Source of the DNA: Verrucomicrobiaceae bacterium
GTDB lineage: Bacteria > Verrucomicrobiota > Verrucomicrobiia > Verrucomicrobiales > Verrucomicrobiaceae
NCBI GenBank assembly: GCA_027487315.1
Contig: JAIYDW010000149.1
Span: 1 to 46,989 of the forward strand
DNA: 46,989 nucleotides
Reading direction: 5' to 3'
Numbering within the stretch: the first letter of the stretch is position 1; each line of letters begins with the position of its first letter. Below are positions 38,487 through 46,198 of this stretch, one piece after another. Both the position numbers and the translations under genes were made by a program. Under the pieces are notes generated by a model. That model was given only the letters and a program-made list of their open reading frames with translations, had not been told where the DNA came from and made no database searches.

Positions 38487-38523
38487 CCTCTGCGCCTCTC
38501 CTTCCTCTCTGCGCCTCTGCGTG
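38487..38523 (-). repeat. CTCTGCGC mini-repeat
   Basis: On + three CTCTGCGC or CTCTGCGT units with a pyrimidine-rich linker, between murC-murB and the convergent FAD enzyme gene. The purine-rich strand is minus. Confidence 0.65.
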
Positions 38524-38528
38524 CCCCT

Positions 38529-39869
38529 TCACAAACCCTGGGCCGCCAATCTCTCATCACCCACCTCCCCCTCTCGCTCCATCCGCTCCGGCGACCTCCC
38601 ATCCACCCACCTCAACCGTGGCACCACCGGCACAAACCGCTGCAACTTCACCAGCCAAAAAAACACCCGCAACCGCCACCGCGCCGCCCACGGCAACTTC
38701 GCCCTCCCCGCCAGCACCGCATTGATCGCCGACCCCAAATTCAGCACCGCCTTCGGCTGCAAAAACAACTCAATGAACGGCCGCGTGTAGAACGCCTCCA
38801 CAAACTGCCAAAACAGCGCCAGGTGATCCTTCACCCCTCGCTCATAAGCCCGCATCGCACGCGTCATCGACCGCCCCTCCCGCACCGCCTCACCCACCAC
38901 CCGAGCCGCATCCCGCCCGCTCTCCATCGCCAGCATCACCCCTGACGAAAACACCGGATCCAAAAACCCCGCCGCATCCCCCGCCCGCACCAGCCTCGGC
39001 TCCACCAATCGCTCCACGCTAAACGAGTAGTCCGCCTCCACGTGCAGAGCCCCCAGCCGACTCGCACCCGCCATCCGCCGTTTCAACTCCGGCGTCTGCC
39101 CCACGATCTTTTCCCACAACACCTCCACATCAGCCCGACCCGCATCAAACTCCGCCCGCCCCATCACCAGCCCCACACTCGTCCGCTTCTCATCCAAAGG
39201 AATCATCCACACCCAAGCCTGATCCCGAATCAACAACACAATGTCCCCCGTCTCCTCCCCACCCGGCATCTCCACCCCTTCAAAGTGCCCGTAAAGCGCC
39301 ACCTTCCGGTGCCCCTCACGCTCCTTGCGCAGCCCCGCCTTCCGCGCCGTCACCGCCTGCATCCCCGTCGCATCCACCACAAACTTCGCCCCCACCTCCC
39401 GCGTCTCCCCCGCCTCATCCCGACAAGTCACCACCACCCCCGCTTCCGTCACCGCGTGCGACACATAACCGCAACCCTCCCGCACCTCCGCCCCGCGTGC
39501 TTCCGCCAACCGCAGCAGCTTCTCATCAAACACCGATCGCTCCACCTGATAAGCCTGCTTGTGCTCCGTAAAAGTCCCCTTCGCAAACTCCAACCGCCCA
39601 CCCACCTCACCCGCCCCGCTCCAAAACTGCGCCGCCCGCTTCACCACATGCCCACTGCTTTTGACCTCCTCCTCAATCCCCAACTCCTCAAACAATCCCA
39701 TGTTATACGGCAGCAAACTCTCCCCCACATGGAACCTCGGAAACCGCGCCTTCTCCAGCACCCGCACGTTTAGCCCCTCACCCGCCAACACCATCGCCGC
39801 CGTCGCCCCGGCGGGTCCCCCGCCAAGCACAATCACATCCAAGTTGTCCGCCTGAGTCTGCACCTTCAT
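38529..39869 (-). CDS. FAD-dependent halogenase-like oxidoreductase
   Basis: 446 residues. The FAD-binding start VIVLGGGPAGATAAMVLAG at 12-31, the VGESLLP segment at 48-54 and the WVWMIP hexamer at 219-224 (pattern WxWxIP) fit the flavin-dependent halogenase family. A lysine in VVKRAAQF at residue 77 sits where halogenases carry the catalytic lysine. However, related non-halogenating enzymes, such as geranylgeranyl-reductase-like oxidoreductases, share the FAD parts. No polyketide, resorcinol or peptide synthase genes are near. The best statement is a halogenase-like FAD enzyme of unknown substrate. Confidence 0.7.
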   Translation of the reverse strand: MKVQTQADNLDVIVLGGGPAGATAAMVLAGEGLNVRVLEKARFPRFHVGESLLPYNMGLFEELGIEEEVKSSGHVVKRAAQFWSGAGEVGGRLEFAKGTFTEHKQAYQVERSVFDEKLLRLAEARGAEVREGCGYVSHAVTEAGVVVTCRDEAGETREVGAKFVVDATGMQAVTARKAGLRKEREGHRKVALYGHFEGVEMPGGEETGDIVLLIRDQAWVWMIPLDEKRTSVGLVMGRAEFDAGRADVEVLWEKIVGQTPELKRRMAGASRLGALHVEADYSFSVERLVEPRLVRAGDAAGFLDPVFSSGVMLAMESGRDAARVVGEAVREGRSMTRAMRAYERGVKDHLALFWQFVEAFYTRPFIELFLQPKAVLNLGSAINAVLAGRAKLPWAARWRLRVFFWLVKLQRFVPVVPRLRWVDGRSPERMEREGEVGDERLAAQGL

Positions 39870-39919
39870 AGCCTCTCAGAATACGCCCACCACGCAAGCA
39901 CGAACGCACTCCGCAAAAA

Positions 39920-40765
39920 TCACTTCTTCACCGAAACCCTCACCATCCCCTCCGGCAACTCAGCCCCCCACTTCACCCCCGGCGCCCCCAACAAAGTCAC
40001 CTCCAAAAAATCCAACGCCGTCTCCCTGAAAAGCCGCTGCCGCTTCTCATCCACCCGCCCGCACGCCAACTGCCCCAGCCAATCCGTCGGCGATTCCGGA
40101 TCACAATGCGTCGCCCCCACCACCTTCCACACCGTCACCTCACCCCCATAATCCGCCAGCATCGACAAAGCATTGCCCTCCAGGTTGAACGGCGCCGGTT
40201 CCGCCAGCAACGCCAACCCGGGCACCTTCACCCGACCCGACACCGCCGCCCCCTTGCCATCAAAATCCACCGGATCCAACCCCACCCACGCCTCCACCGG
40301 CTCATCCATCCGCGAGGCCGCAAGCAAGGTCGTCAAACCTCCCATCGAAAAGCCCATCAACCCCATCCGACCATTCAACGCCATCGGCCACTCCTGCCTC
40401 CGGCCCGCCGCCACCACCGCCTCAAGCGCCTTCGCATTCCTCAAGTGCTTCGCCAAAAACGGCTGCGTCACCACCGCCGCCACTATCCCCCGCTCCGCCA
40501 GCGCCGCCCCCCAGCCCGCCATGTAGCGCTTGCTCCGCATGAACCCATGCGCCACCACCACCCCCGGACGCTTCACCCCATCGTCCCGAAAATAAAAATC
40601 CACCGCCACCGCTGTTCCCTCACTGTCCACCGTCCCCGACCGCTTCACCACCCCTGCCGCCAATTTCGGCGAGGTCGTGCAAGTCACCAACGCCACCATC
40701 AACCCCAGCGCAACCGCCGCAAAGAACAGCATCCGCAGACATCTTTTTAACGAAGGCCTCATCAC
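39920..40765 (-). CDS. Secreted or lipid-anchored alpha/beta hydrolase
   Basis: 281 residues. A hydrophobic start (RMLFFAAVALGLMVALVTC) could be a lipoprotein signal ending at C29. The nucleophile elbow is GFSMGG with S140. HGF after a strand (VVVAHGF) gives the usual oxyanion region, and a late GATHCDPES supplies the histidine. It is a serine hydrolase of the dienelactone hydrolase/esterase type; the substrate is unknown. It is divergent from the thioesterase gene with 59 bases between. Confidence 0.75.
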   Translation of the reverse strand: MMRPSLKRCLRMLFFAAVALGLMVALVTCTTSPKLAAGVVKRSGTVDSEGTAVAVDFYFRDDGVKRPGVVVAHGFMRSKRYMAGWGAALAERGIVAAVVTQPFLAKHLRNAKALEAVVAAGRRQEWPMALNGRMGLMGFSMGGLTTLLAASRMDEPVEAWVGLDPVDFDGKGAAVSGRVKVPGLALLAEPAPFNLEGNALSMLADYGGEVTVWKVVGATHCDPESPTDWLGQLACGRVDEKRQRLFRETALDFLEVTLLGAPGVKWGAELPEGMVRVSVKK

Positions 40766-40789
40766 AGTTCACATTCCATACCGGATCGC

Positions 40790-40818
40790 TTGCACGGAGC
40801 AAGCCCCGAAGTTAGCTC
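40790..40818 (+). promoter_or_regulatory. Putative promoter of the thioesterase gene
   Basis: TTGCAC (40790-40795), a 17-base spacer and TAGCTC (40813-40818), ending six bases before the ATG at 40825. The expected start of transcription falls on the ATG, so the mRNA may be leaderless. Confidence 0.5.
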
Positions 40819-40824
40819 TGCCCC

Positions 40825-41265
40825 ATGACTTCCCTGCATCCCGATACCCCCACCATTGAGACCCGCGAAGAAGTCATGTTCTTCGACACCGATTGCGGCG
40901 GCGTCGTCCACAACATCGCCTACCTCCGCATGATCGAAACCGCCCGCACCCGCCTCGCCGCCAAACTCGGCATGGCCCTCAGTGAAATGGCGCAAACCCA
41001 ACTCTACCCCGTCGTCGTCCGCACCGAGATCGACTACCGCAAACCCGCCAAACTCGCCGACGAACTCATCATCCACGGCCACCTCGAAAAAGTCGAACGC
41101 GCCCGCTTCTGGTGCGCCTTCGAAGTCCGCCGCGCCGCCGACTCCCACCTCCTCATCACCTGCCGCCAGGCCCTCGCCCTCGTCCAAATGCCCCAAGGCA
41201 AACCCGTCCGCCTCCCCCCCGACTGGTCAACCCGCTACGCCCACCTCACTGGCCCGCAATCGTAG
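40825..41265 (+). CDS. YbgC/4-hydroxybenzoyl-CoA thioesterase family protein
   Basis: 146 residues, a hotdog-fold acyl-CoA thioesterase. The signature FFDTDCGGVVHNIAYLRMIETAR near the start carries the catalytic aspartate, followed by YPVVVRTEIDYRKPA. The usual role is hydrolysis of short acyl-CoA or acyl-ACP. It may be transcribed without a leader. Its end overlaps the end of the convergent RNA methyltransferase gene by 20 bases. Confidence 0.85.
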   Translation: MTSLHPDTPTIETREEVMFFDTDCGGVVHNIAYLRMIETARTRLAAKLGMALSEMAQTQLYPVVVRTEIDYRKPAKLADELIIHGHLEKVERARFWCAFEVRRAADSHLLITCRQALALVQMPQGKPVRLPPDWSTRYAHLTGPQS

Positions 41266-42487
41266 CACCCAACTCCAAAGTCATCACGCACTCCAAGTGC
41301 TTCGTCTGCGGAAACAAATCAAACGGCTGCACCCGCCGCAGCACATACCCGCCCGCATTCAACTGCTTCAAATCCCGCATCTGCGTCGCCGGATTGCATG
41401 ACACATACACCAGCGTCTTCGGACGGAACGCCAGCAACTGCGTCAAAAACGCCTCACTGCACCCCGCCCTTGGCGGATCAATAATCACCGCTGTCGCCTC
41501 CGCCGGACTCGTCACCTGCGCAAAGATCTGCTCCGCATCCGCCGCCAAAAAGCGACAATTCGTCAGCCCGTTCAGCGCCGCATTGTGCCCCGCCTTCACC
41601 ACCGCGCTCGCCGACACCTCCACCCCGATCACCTCCTCAAATCGCCGCGCCGCGCAGATCCCAAACAACCCGCTACCGCAATACGCATCCACCAAAAACC
41701 TCGCCCCACCCGCCACCGCCTCCTTCACCACATGCTCGACAAACGCCGGCAGAATAAACGGATTGTTCTGGAAAAAATCCCCCGCCTGAAACTCAAACCG
41801 CACCCCATCCACCACCTCCACCGACAGCTCATCCGCCCGCCGTTGCACCTTCCCTTGCGACGCCCGCATCAGCAGCGTCGCCCCATTCTTATAGCTCGCC
41901 CCCTTCTCCCTCGCCTCCCGCCTCACCATCTCCAGCTCCGCATTGATCTCATCCATCGCGATCCAGCACTTCTCCACATCCACCAGCGCATGCCGGCTCC
42001 CCGCTCTCAGAAATCCAATCTCCCCGATCTCTCCATCCTTCGGCTTCTGAAAATGCGGTGTGATCTTGGACCGATACCCCAACTGCACGGGCGACGGATA
42101 AACCGCCTCCACCGGAAAATCGACCCCCGCCATCCGCTCCAGCAACTCCCCCACCTGCCGCTGTTTCCAAACCAACTGCTCCTCATACGCCAAGTTCTGA
42201 TACTGACACCCCCCGCACCGCCCAAACAACGAACACACCGGCTCCCGCCGATGCGGCGACGCCCGCACCACCTCCACAAAATCCGCATCCGAATAGCTCT
42301 TGTAGTTCCGAAACACCCGGCACCGCACCCGCTCCCCAGGCAGCGCAAACGGCACAAACACCACCCACCCCTCCACCCGCGCCACCCCCGCCCCCATGTT
42401 CGTCAAAGACTCAATCTCCACCTCCAACTCCTGGTGGTAAGCGAAAGGATGCGGATTGAATTGACGAGGCGGGCGACGATCAGACAC
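41246..42487 (-). CDS. RNA m5U methyltransferase (RlmD/TrmA family)
   Basis: 413 residues. The N-terminal TRAM-like domain (residues about 20-75) is followed by cysteines C85, C91 and C94 (CSLFGRCGGC), part of an iron-sulfur site. The AdoMet-binding loop VDAYCGSGLFGI lies near residue 270, and the catalytic motif VSCNPATQ near 380. The length and Fe-S site match RlmD-like or RumA enzymes that methylate uracil at C5 in 23S rRNA; TrmA proper lacks the TRAM and Fe-S parts. The exact target base was not determined. Confidence 0.88.
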   Translation of the reverse strand: MSDRRPPRQFNPHPFAYHQELEVEIESLTNMGAGVARVEGWVVFVPFALPGERVRCRVFRNYKSYSDADFVEVVRASPHRREPVCSLFGRCGGCQYQNLAYEEQLVWKQRQVGELLERMAGVDFPVEAVYPSPVQLGYRSKITPHFQKPKDGEIGEIGFLRAGSRHALVDVEKCWIAMDEINAELEMVRREAREKGASYKNGATLLMRASQGKVQRRADELSVEVVDGVRFEFQAGDFFQNNPFILPAFVEHVVKEAVAGGARFLVDAYCGSGLFGICAARRFEEVIGVEVSASAVVKAGHNAALNGLTNCRFLAADAEQIFAQVTSPAEATAVIIDPPRAGCSEAFLTQLLAFRPKTLVYVSCNPATQMRDLKQLNAGGYVLRRVQPFDLFPQTKHLECVMTLELGATIAGQ

Positions 42488-42577
42488 AAAAACCCCATCG
42501 CCCCAAGCCAGAACCTTTCAAGCAAGAATCACCCCTCCCCGTCCTGCAGTCCCCACTTCAACCAATTCCCCAAAACA

Positions 42578-42955
42578 TTACCGCGAGTGAGGATATAGAA
42601 CAATGTACAGAATCTCCATCGACCAAACAAAGCTCCAAGTCAAAGCCACGGCAGTCGCCGTGCCAGCCAACCAGAGCCCATAACGCACGGTCGCGCCCCA
42701 GCTTTTACCAAAGAAAACCCGGGCGTAACTCTCCGCCGCCGGACCTAGGGTGTAGAAGACATTGGCGGTCGCCCCAAACGCCGCGATACTCCCCCAATAA
42801 CCCAAGAGGGCTTGGTCAATCATGGTCTCTCTCAGGTTCCAGGACCACAGCAGGCCTAAGGCCAGCAGAATCGCATTATAGACCCATCGCCCTAACTCCC
42901 AAAACCGCAGGGCGCGGCGCAGATCACTCAGCGTTTCAACGGGCTTTTCACTCAT
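42578..42955 (-). CDS. Polytopic membrane protein, 125 residues
   Basis: Three to four hydrophobic segments (about 25-40, 52-75 and 92-120) with short loops. No known family is recognised. It lies in the accessory patch upstream of the decayed membrane gene on the same strand. Confidence 0.55.
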   Translation of the reverse strand: MSEKPVETLSDLRRALRFWELGRWVYNAILLALGLLWSWNLRETMIDQALLGYWGSIAAFGATANVFYTLGPAAESYARVFFGKSWGATVRYGLWLAGTATAVALTWSFVWSMEILYIVLYPHSR

Positions 42956-43027
42956 GTAAGCACAATACCATAGATTGACCCGCGAGAGCCAGTCTCGATC
43001 ACAGCCATCTTCGAGTTACCTCCCCCA

Positions 43028-43435
43028 CTAAGCTCCTATTTGCCAAATGACGATAAAGATGAGCAACACGACCAGCACCGCCAAAAAAATCCAGCCGGCG
43101 CGGGACGTTTTGTTTTTCGCGTGTAGCGTAGCAGCAATGATATCCTGGCTCTCCGGAGTAATGACAAAACGCCCCTACTTCCCCAGCACCTTCACGAGAG
43201 TGTAGGCGTTTATCAATGTCCCAATGGGAATGCTCAGCAGTCCGATGCCGGAGAGGATAATCGTGGGAAGGCGCGCCCAACTCCGCAAGCGGCGTAGCCC
43301 GAAGCCAGCAACGAACTGAACAACGCCGAGGATCACAAGGATCGCCATCGAGACCCATTCCGAAGTCAACTCATCGGTCGCCGCCATGGAGAGGCCCGCT
43401 GCAATGACAATAAACGCGCCCAGGAAATACAGCAC
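43028..43435 (-). pseudogene. Membrane-protein gene with in-frame amber codon and missing start
   Basis: The frame from 43435 encodes three hydrophobic helices and reads to a TAG at 43177-43175 after VLGK. The same frame then continues for 48 codons (GRFVITPESQDIIAATLHAKNKTS, then a clear membrane helix WIFLAVLVVLLIFIVIWQIG) to a second TAG at 43030. The part after the stop is protein-like, so one codon has become amber. At the other end the frame stays open past 43435 to a stop at 43541 without an ATG, so the 5' end has also been lost against the ATPase gene. It is best read as a decayed gene of a four-helix membrane protein family. Confidence 0.8.
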
Positions 43436-43530
43436 GCCGACCGTTTTTAGAGTAGCCTCTGCACAAGTGGCTTTCGGCGTGGTTTGGAGATGGGGAGTGA
43501 TGCAATCTGAAGATTTCCCAAGGGCAGGAT

Positions 43531-44157
43531 TCAGGACGCGCTATGGGAAAGGGCACTGACGATGGCCTGCAGGGTCTCGAGTCCGGTGCTGATTTTTCCA
43601 AAAAAGGACGCTTGATGGGGAATTAGGTGAAACGCAGGGTGGCGACTCCAAAGAGCACGCAGTTTGGAGTCGAGCACGATGGCTTGATCCAGAGTCTCGT
43701 TACGGATGGGATTTCCACCCTCAATGGAGCAACCTCCGACGGCGGCGGTTTCGAAAAAGATGACGGCGTCATAACGGGCGAGTTCCTCTTCAAAGGTGGT
43801 TTGGACGCTCGCGAAGTAGCTTTCTTCAGAATCAGGCCAATAGGCGGCTCCATCGATTGTGCCACGATCACAAAGCAAAACCCGTCCGGGATAGAGCGCG
43901 TCATATTCGCTCTCCAGGTGTCGCTGGACGTGGAAAATGGCGGTTTGAGTGTGACGCTGAGCCGAAGGTTGGGCAGCGCGGGGAAAGCCACCTTGGAAAA
44001 GGATAGTTGCGGCTTCTGGAACCACAACGACATGATCCCCGATTTCCCGGCGGAAAAGATCCGCCGAAGTGGTCTTGCCACCACCCGGCCCACCGGAAAG
44101 CACAATGCGAAGAGGTCTGCTGGAAGGCATGGGTTGATCAGACAGAGGTGAAGCCAT
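43531..44157 (-). CDS. P-loop ATPase/kinase of the AAA_28 type
   Basis: 208 residues. A Walker A loop (SGGPGGGKTT) follows a strand near residue 20. A later VLLCDRGTIDGAAYW is a Walker-B-like part with an aspartate and an arginine, as in small P-loop kinases. The pattern and length match the AAA_28 group, whose members resemble nucleoside or NMN kinases; the substrate is unknown. Base composition is more even between strands than in the core genes. It is the first gene of the accessory patch in this direction. Confidence 0.75.
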   Translation of the reverse strand: MASPLSDQPMPSSRPLRIVLSGGPGGGKTTSADLFRREIGDHVVVVPEAATILFQGGFPRAAQPSAQRHTQTAIFHVQRHLESEYDALYPGRVLLCDRGTIDGAAYWPDSEESYFASVQTTFEEELARYDAVIFFETAAVGGCSIEGGNPIRNETLDQAIVLDSKLRALWSRHPAFHLIPHQASFFGKISTGLETLQAIVSALSHSAS

Positions 44158-44363
44158 CGATATTGACGGCCCGTGAACGCATCAACTTAATCCCATCCGA
44201 CTGAAATCTGTCAATCGATCAAACTGGCCAGCGCCACATCCACTTTCGCCTATCCAACGCCTCCATGCGCCCGGGCAACCTTCTTCCATCACCTCCCAAG
44301 CCACTAAAAATGAGGGACTTACATCCAATAACTGACACATCACTCCAATCCTGCCTCGAAGTC

Positions 44364-44673
44364 ACCCACGGCGGTTTGAATCCAATGTCCTGAGCGCGAA
44401 AGTTCCCCGCAAAAGCCAATCCCAACCACCTTACTGCCCCAAAGGCGGCCCATACCACCGGTAGCACATCAAATACACAATCACCCCCGTGATCGACACA
44501 TACAACCAAATCGGTGCCGTGAACTTCGCCAGCTTCCGATGCTTATCAAACCGCTGCCTCAACGCCGGAATCACCGTTAAAATAATCATCGGCAGGTTCA
44601 CAATCGCCAAAATCAAAGGCTTGATCAAGATCGTGAAAGAAACCGTCCGCACCGTCTACTGCCCCGCAAAGCC
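44364..44673. repeat. Direct repeat, left copy, with truncated DUF420 gene
   Basis: About 310 bases match 45697-46006 at roughly 90 percent identity by eye, in the same orientation. The repeat carries the last 70 or so codons of the DUF420 gene and some sequence past its stop. Confidence 0.85.
44431..44673 (-). pseudogene. Truncated DUF420 copy
   Basis: The C-terminal part (FTILIKPLILAIVNLPMIILT onward to RWYGPPLGQ) is nearly the same as the end of the intact DUF420 protein encoded at 45764-46198, with about four changes in 70 residues. The 5' half is absent, and an in-frame TAG replaces GGG near its upstream edge. It is the displaced tail of a DUF420 gene. Confidence 0.85.
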
Positions 44674-44806
44674 ATCAACGGCCTTCCAAAGCATCAGGAA
44701 ACGATCTTCAAGGCGGGAGCGGGAATGCGGGGCACGGTATCGCAGGCAGAGCATGCCCTGCGTGGCGTGACAATGACTCGGCGGGCCAGGTCAGTAGAAA
44801 CTGCAT

Positions 44807-44835
44807 TTGCAGATTTTCTGCTTTCCTGCTAATCT
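44807..44835 (+). promoter_or_regulatory. Promoter of the VapBC-type pair
   Basis: TTGCAG (44807-44812), a 17-base spacer, and TAATCT (44830-44835). The -10 ends seven bases before the ATG at 44843, so the mRNA should be leaderless. Confidence 0.65.
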
Positions 44836-44841
44836 TAGCAG
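44826..44841. promoter_or_regulatory. Palindromic operator over the -10 box
   Basis: CTGCTAA-TC-TTAGCAG has perfect seven-base arms, overlaps the -10 box and ends at the start codon. Binding by the antitoxin would block transcription, the usual autoregulation of such pairs. Confidence 0.65.
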
Positions 44842-44842
44842 C

Positions 44843-45076
44843 ATGAAAGCTACCCTAACTGTCACTGACCGCGGTGTCGTATCACTGCCCGCCAAGATGC
44901 GCTCTCTTCTGGGGATCCGCGGCAAAGATGTCCTCATCGCCGAAACGACTCCCGAAGGCATCCTGCTGCGGTCAACAGTGACACTCCCCGTTGAACTCTA
45001 CGCACCCGAGCGCATCGAAGAATTCGACTCCGAAGAGGCTGCTCTGGCCAAGGTTCTCAAACGGAAGACGCTCTGA
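44843..45076 (+). CDS. AbrB/VapB-type antitoxin
   Basis: 77 residues from the ATG at 44843. The start MKATLTVTDRGVVSLPAKMRSLLGIRGKD is a swapped-hairpin AbrB/SpoVT DNA-binding domain. The rest (EEFDSEEAALAKVLKRK) is an acidic tail of the kind that blocks a PIN toxin. It is followed by the toxin gene after six bases. The frame extends upstream to a TTG, but that would cross the promoter. Confidence 0.85.
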   Translation: MKATLTVTDRGVVSLPAKMRSLLGIRGKDVLIAETTPEGILLRSTVTLPVELYAPERIEEFDSEEAALAKVLKRKTL

Positions 45077-45082
45077 TCGGCA

Positions 45083-45478
45083 ATGCGCATCTTTCTCGAC
45101 GCGAACATCCTGTTTTCCGCCGCACGAGCAGATGGTGCCATTCGCGCCTTGCTAAGCTTGCTCAAGGAAGCTGGCCATGTTTGCTGCGTGGACGCTTACG
45201 TGCTGGAAGAGGCCCGCCGCAATCTACTCGCCAAGTCCGCATCAGGTCTCATCTGGCTGGAGGATTCAATGACTGAATTCCAGGTTCAACCCATCCGGCT
45301 GCGGGACAAAGAGTTGGAGGCACATCTGCCAGTGGTGGAAAAGGACCAACCTGTGCTAGCTGCCGCCATTCAGTCAGGTTGCCACTACTTGGTGACAGGT
45401 GACCGCACCCACTTTGGAGCGCTTTTCGGGCTTTCGATTCAGGATGTGAAAGTGATGTCTCCGGCGCAACTGGCCTAA
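45083..45478 (+). CDS. PIN-domain toxin of the VapC type
   Basis: 131 residues. A PIN-domain ribonuclease. D6 in FLDANILFSAA, E in VLEEARRNLL and D in LVTGDRTHFG are the expected acidic metal ligands. Such toxins cut tRNA or rRNA when freed from the antitoxin. Paired with the AbrB-type antitoxin six bases upstream. Confidence 0.85.
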   Translation: MRIFLDANILFSAARADGAIRALLSLLKEAGHVCCVDAYVLEEARRNLLAKSASGLIWLEDSMTEFQVQPIRLRDKELEAHLPVVEKDQPVLAAAIQSGCHYLVTGDRTHFGALFGLSIQDVKVMSPAQLA

Positions 45479-45497
45479 GAACTTCTCTGAGCCGTTA

Positions 45498-45661
45498 GAG
45501 CATTTTAAGAAAAGAGGTGGCCGTTGATTTGGGAGCGCCGGAGGTGGAGATGGGCCGTTGGTAGCGCAGGGACATATGAGTAAATACGTCCCAAGCTGAC
45601 GACGGCCCCGATCCGCCTCCGCCGCCCCAAAGATGCAGCTACAGTTTTTCTTAAACTGCTC
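45498..45661. mobile_element. MITE with TA target duplication
   Basis: 164 bases with terminal inverted repeats of 16 bases (left GAGCATTTTAAGAAAA, right complement GAGCAGTTTAAGAAAA, one mismatch). TA lies on both sides (45496-45497 and 45662-45663), the target duplication of IS630/Tc1-mariner elements. No transposase is encoded, so it would be moved by a relative elsewhere. Confidence 0.8.
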
Positions 45662-45696
45662 TATTCCAACCCCTCTCGAATTCACCAAAGGCACAG

Positions 45697-46006
45697 ACCC
45701 ACGGCGGCATGAACCCCATGTCTAAAGCGCGAAAGTTCCCCGTAAAAGCCAATCCCAACCACCTCACTGCCCCAAAGGCGGCCCGTACCACCGGTAGCAC
45801 ATCAAATACACAATCACCCCCGTGATCGACACATACAACCAAATCGGTGCCGTGAACTTCGCCAGCTTCCGATGCTTATCAAACCGCTCCCTCAACGCCG
45901 GAATCACGGTCAAGATGATCATCGGCAAGTTCACAATCGCCAAAATCAAATGTGTGATCAAGATCGTGAAATACACCGTCCGCACCGTCCCCTGCCCCGC
46001 AAAGCC
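45697..46006. repeat. Direct repeat, right copy
   Basis: The partner of 44364-44673. It contains the end of the intact DUF420 gene and sequence downstream of its stop. Confidence 0.85.
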
Positions 46007-46198
46007 CACGTGCCCCACGTGGTAATGATAAATCAAATAACTCGTCAAAAACGCCGCCGAAACCCCAAGCGCCGCAAACATGAACGCCGAATGCACCTTC
46101 GGCTTCTTCAGCTTGATCGCCGTCAGCCCGGCGATGATCAACACCGTGGCACAGCTGTTGAGAATGGCATTGAGCGCCGGCAGATCAGTCACAGTCAT
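45764..46198 (-). CDS. DUF420 membrane protein
   Basis: 144 residues with four hydrophobic helices, matching the DUF420 family, found in cytochrome c oxidase and SCO1 operons and thought to be linked with oxidase assembly. Its ATG overlaps the stop of the SCO1/SenC gene (ATGA), so they are cotranscribed. The end (CYRWYGPPLGQ) is duplicated at 44431-44673. Confidence 0.85.
   Translation of the reverse strand: MTVTDLPALNAILNSCATVLIIAGLTAIKLKKPKVHSAFMFAALGVSAAFLTSYLIYHYHVGHVGFAGQGTVRTVYFTILITHLILAIVNLPMIILTVIPALRERFDKHRKLAKFTAPIWLYVSITGVIVYLMCYRWYGPPLGQ

Noticed and set aside
44219-44509. A 96-codon frame on minus overlapping the DUF420 fragment
   Set aside because: It is out of frame with the clearly conserved DUF420 tail, and the same shadow frame appears opposite the intact copy.
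43028-44673. Amber codon recoding
   Set aside because: Two in-frame TAG codons lie close together, but TAG also ends the SirB1-like gene at 33516, so it is a normal stop here. Both affected genes show other damage.
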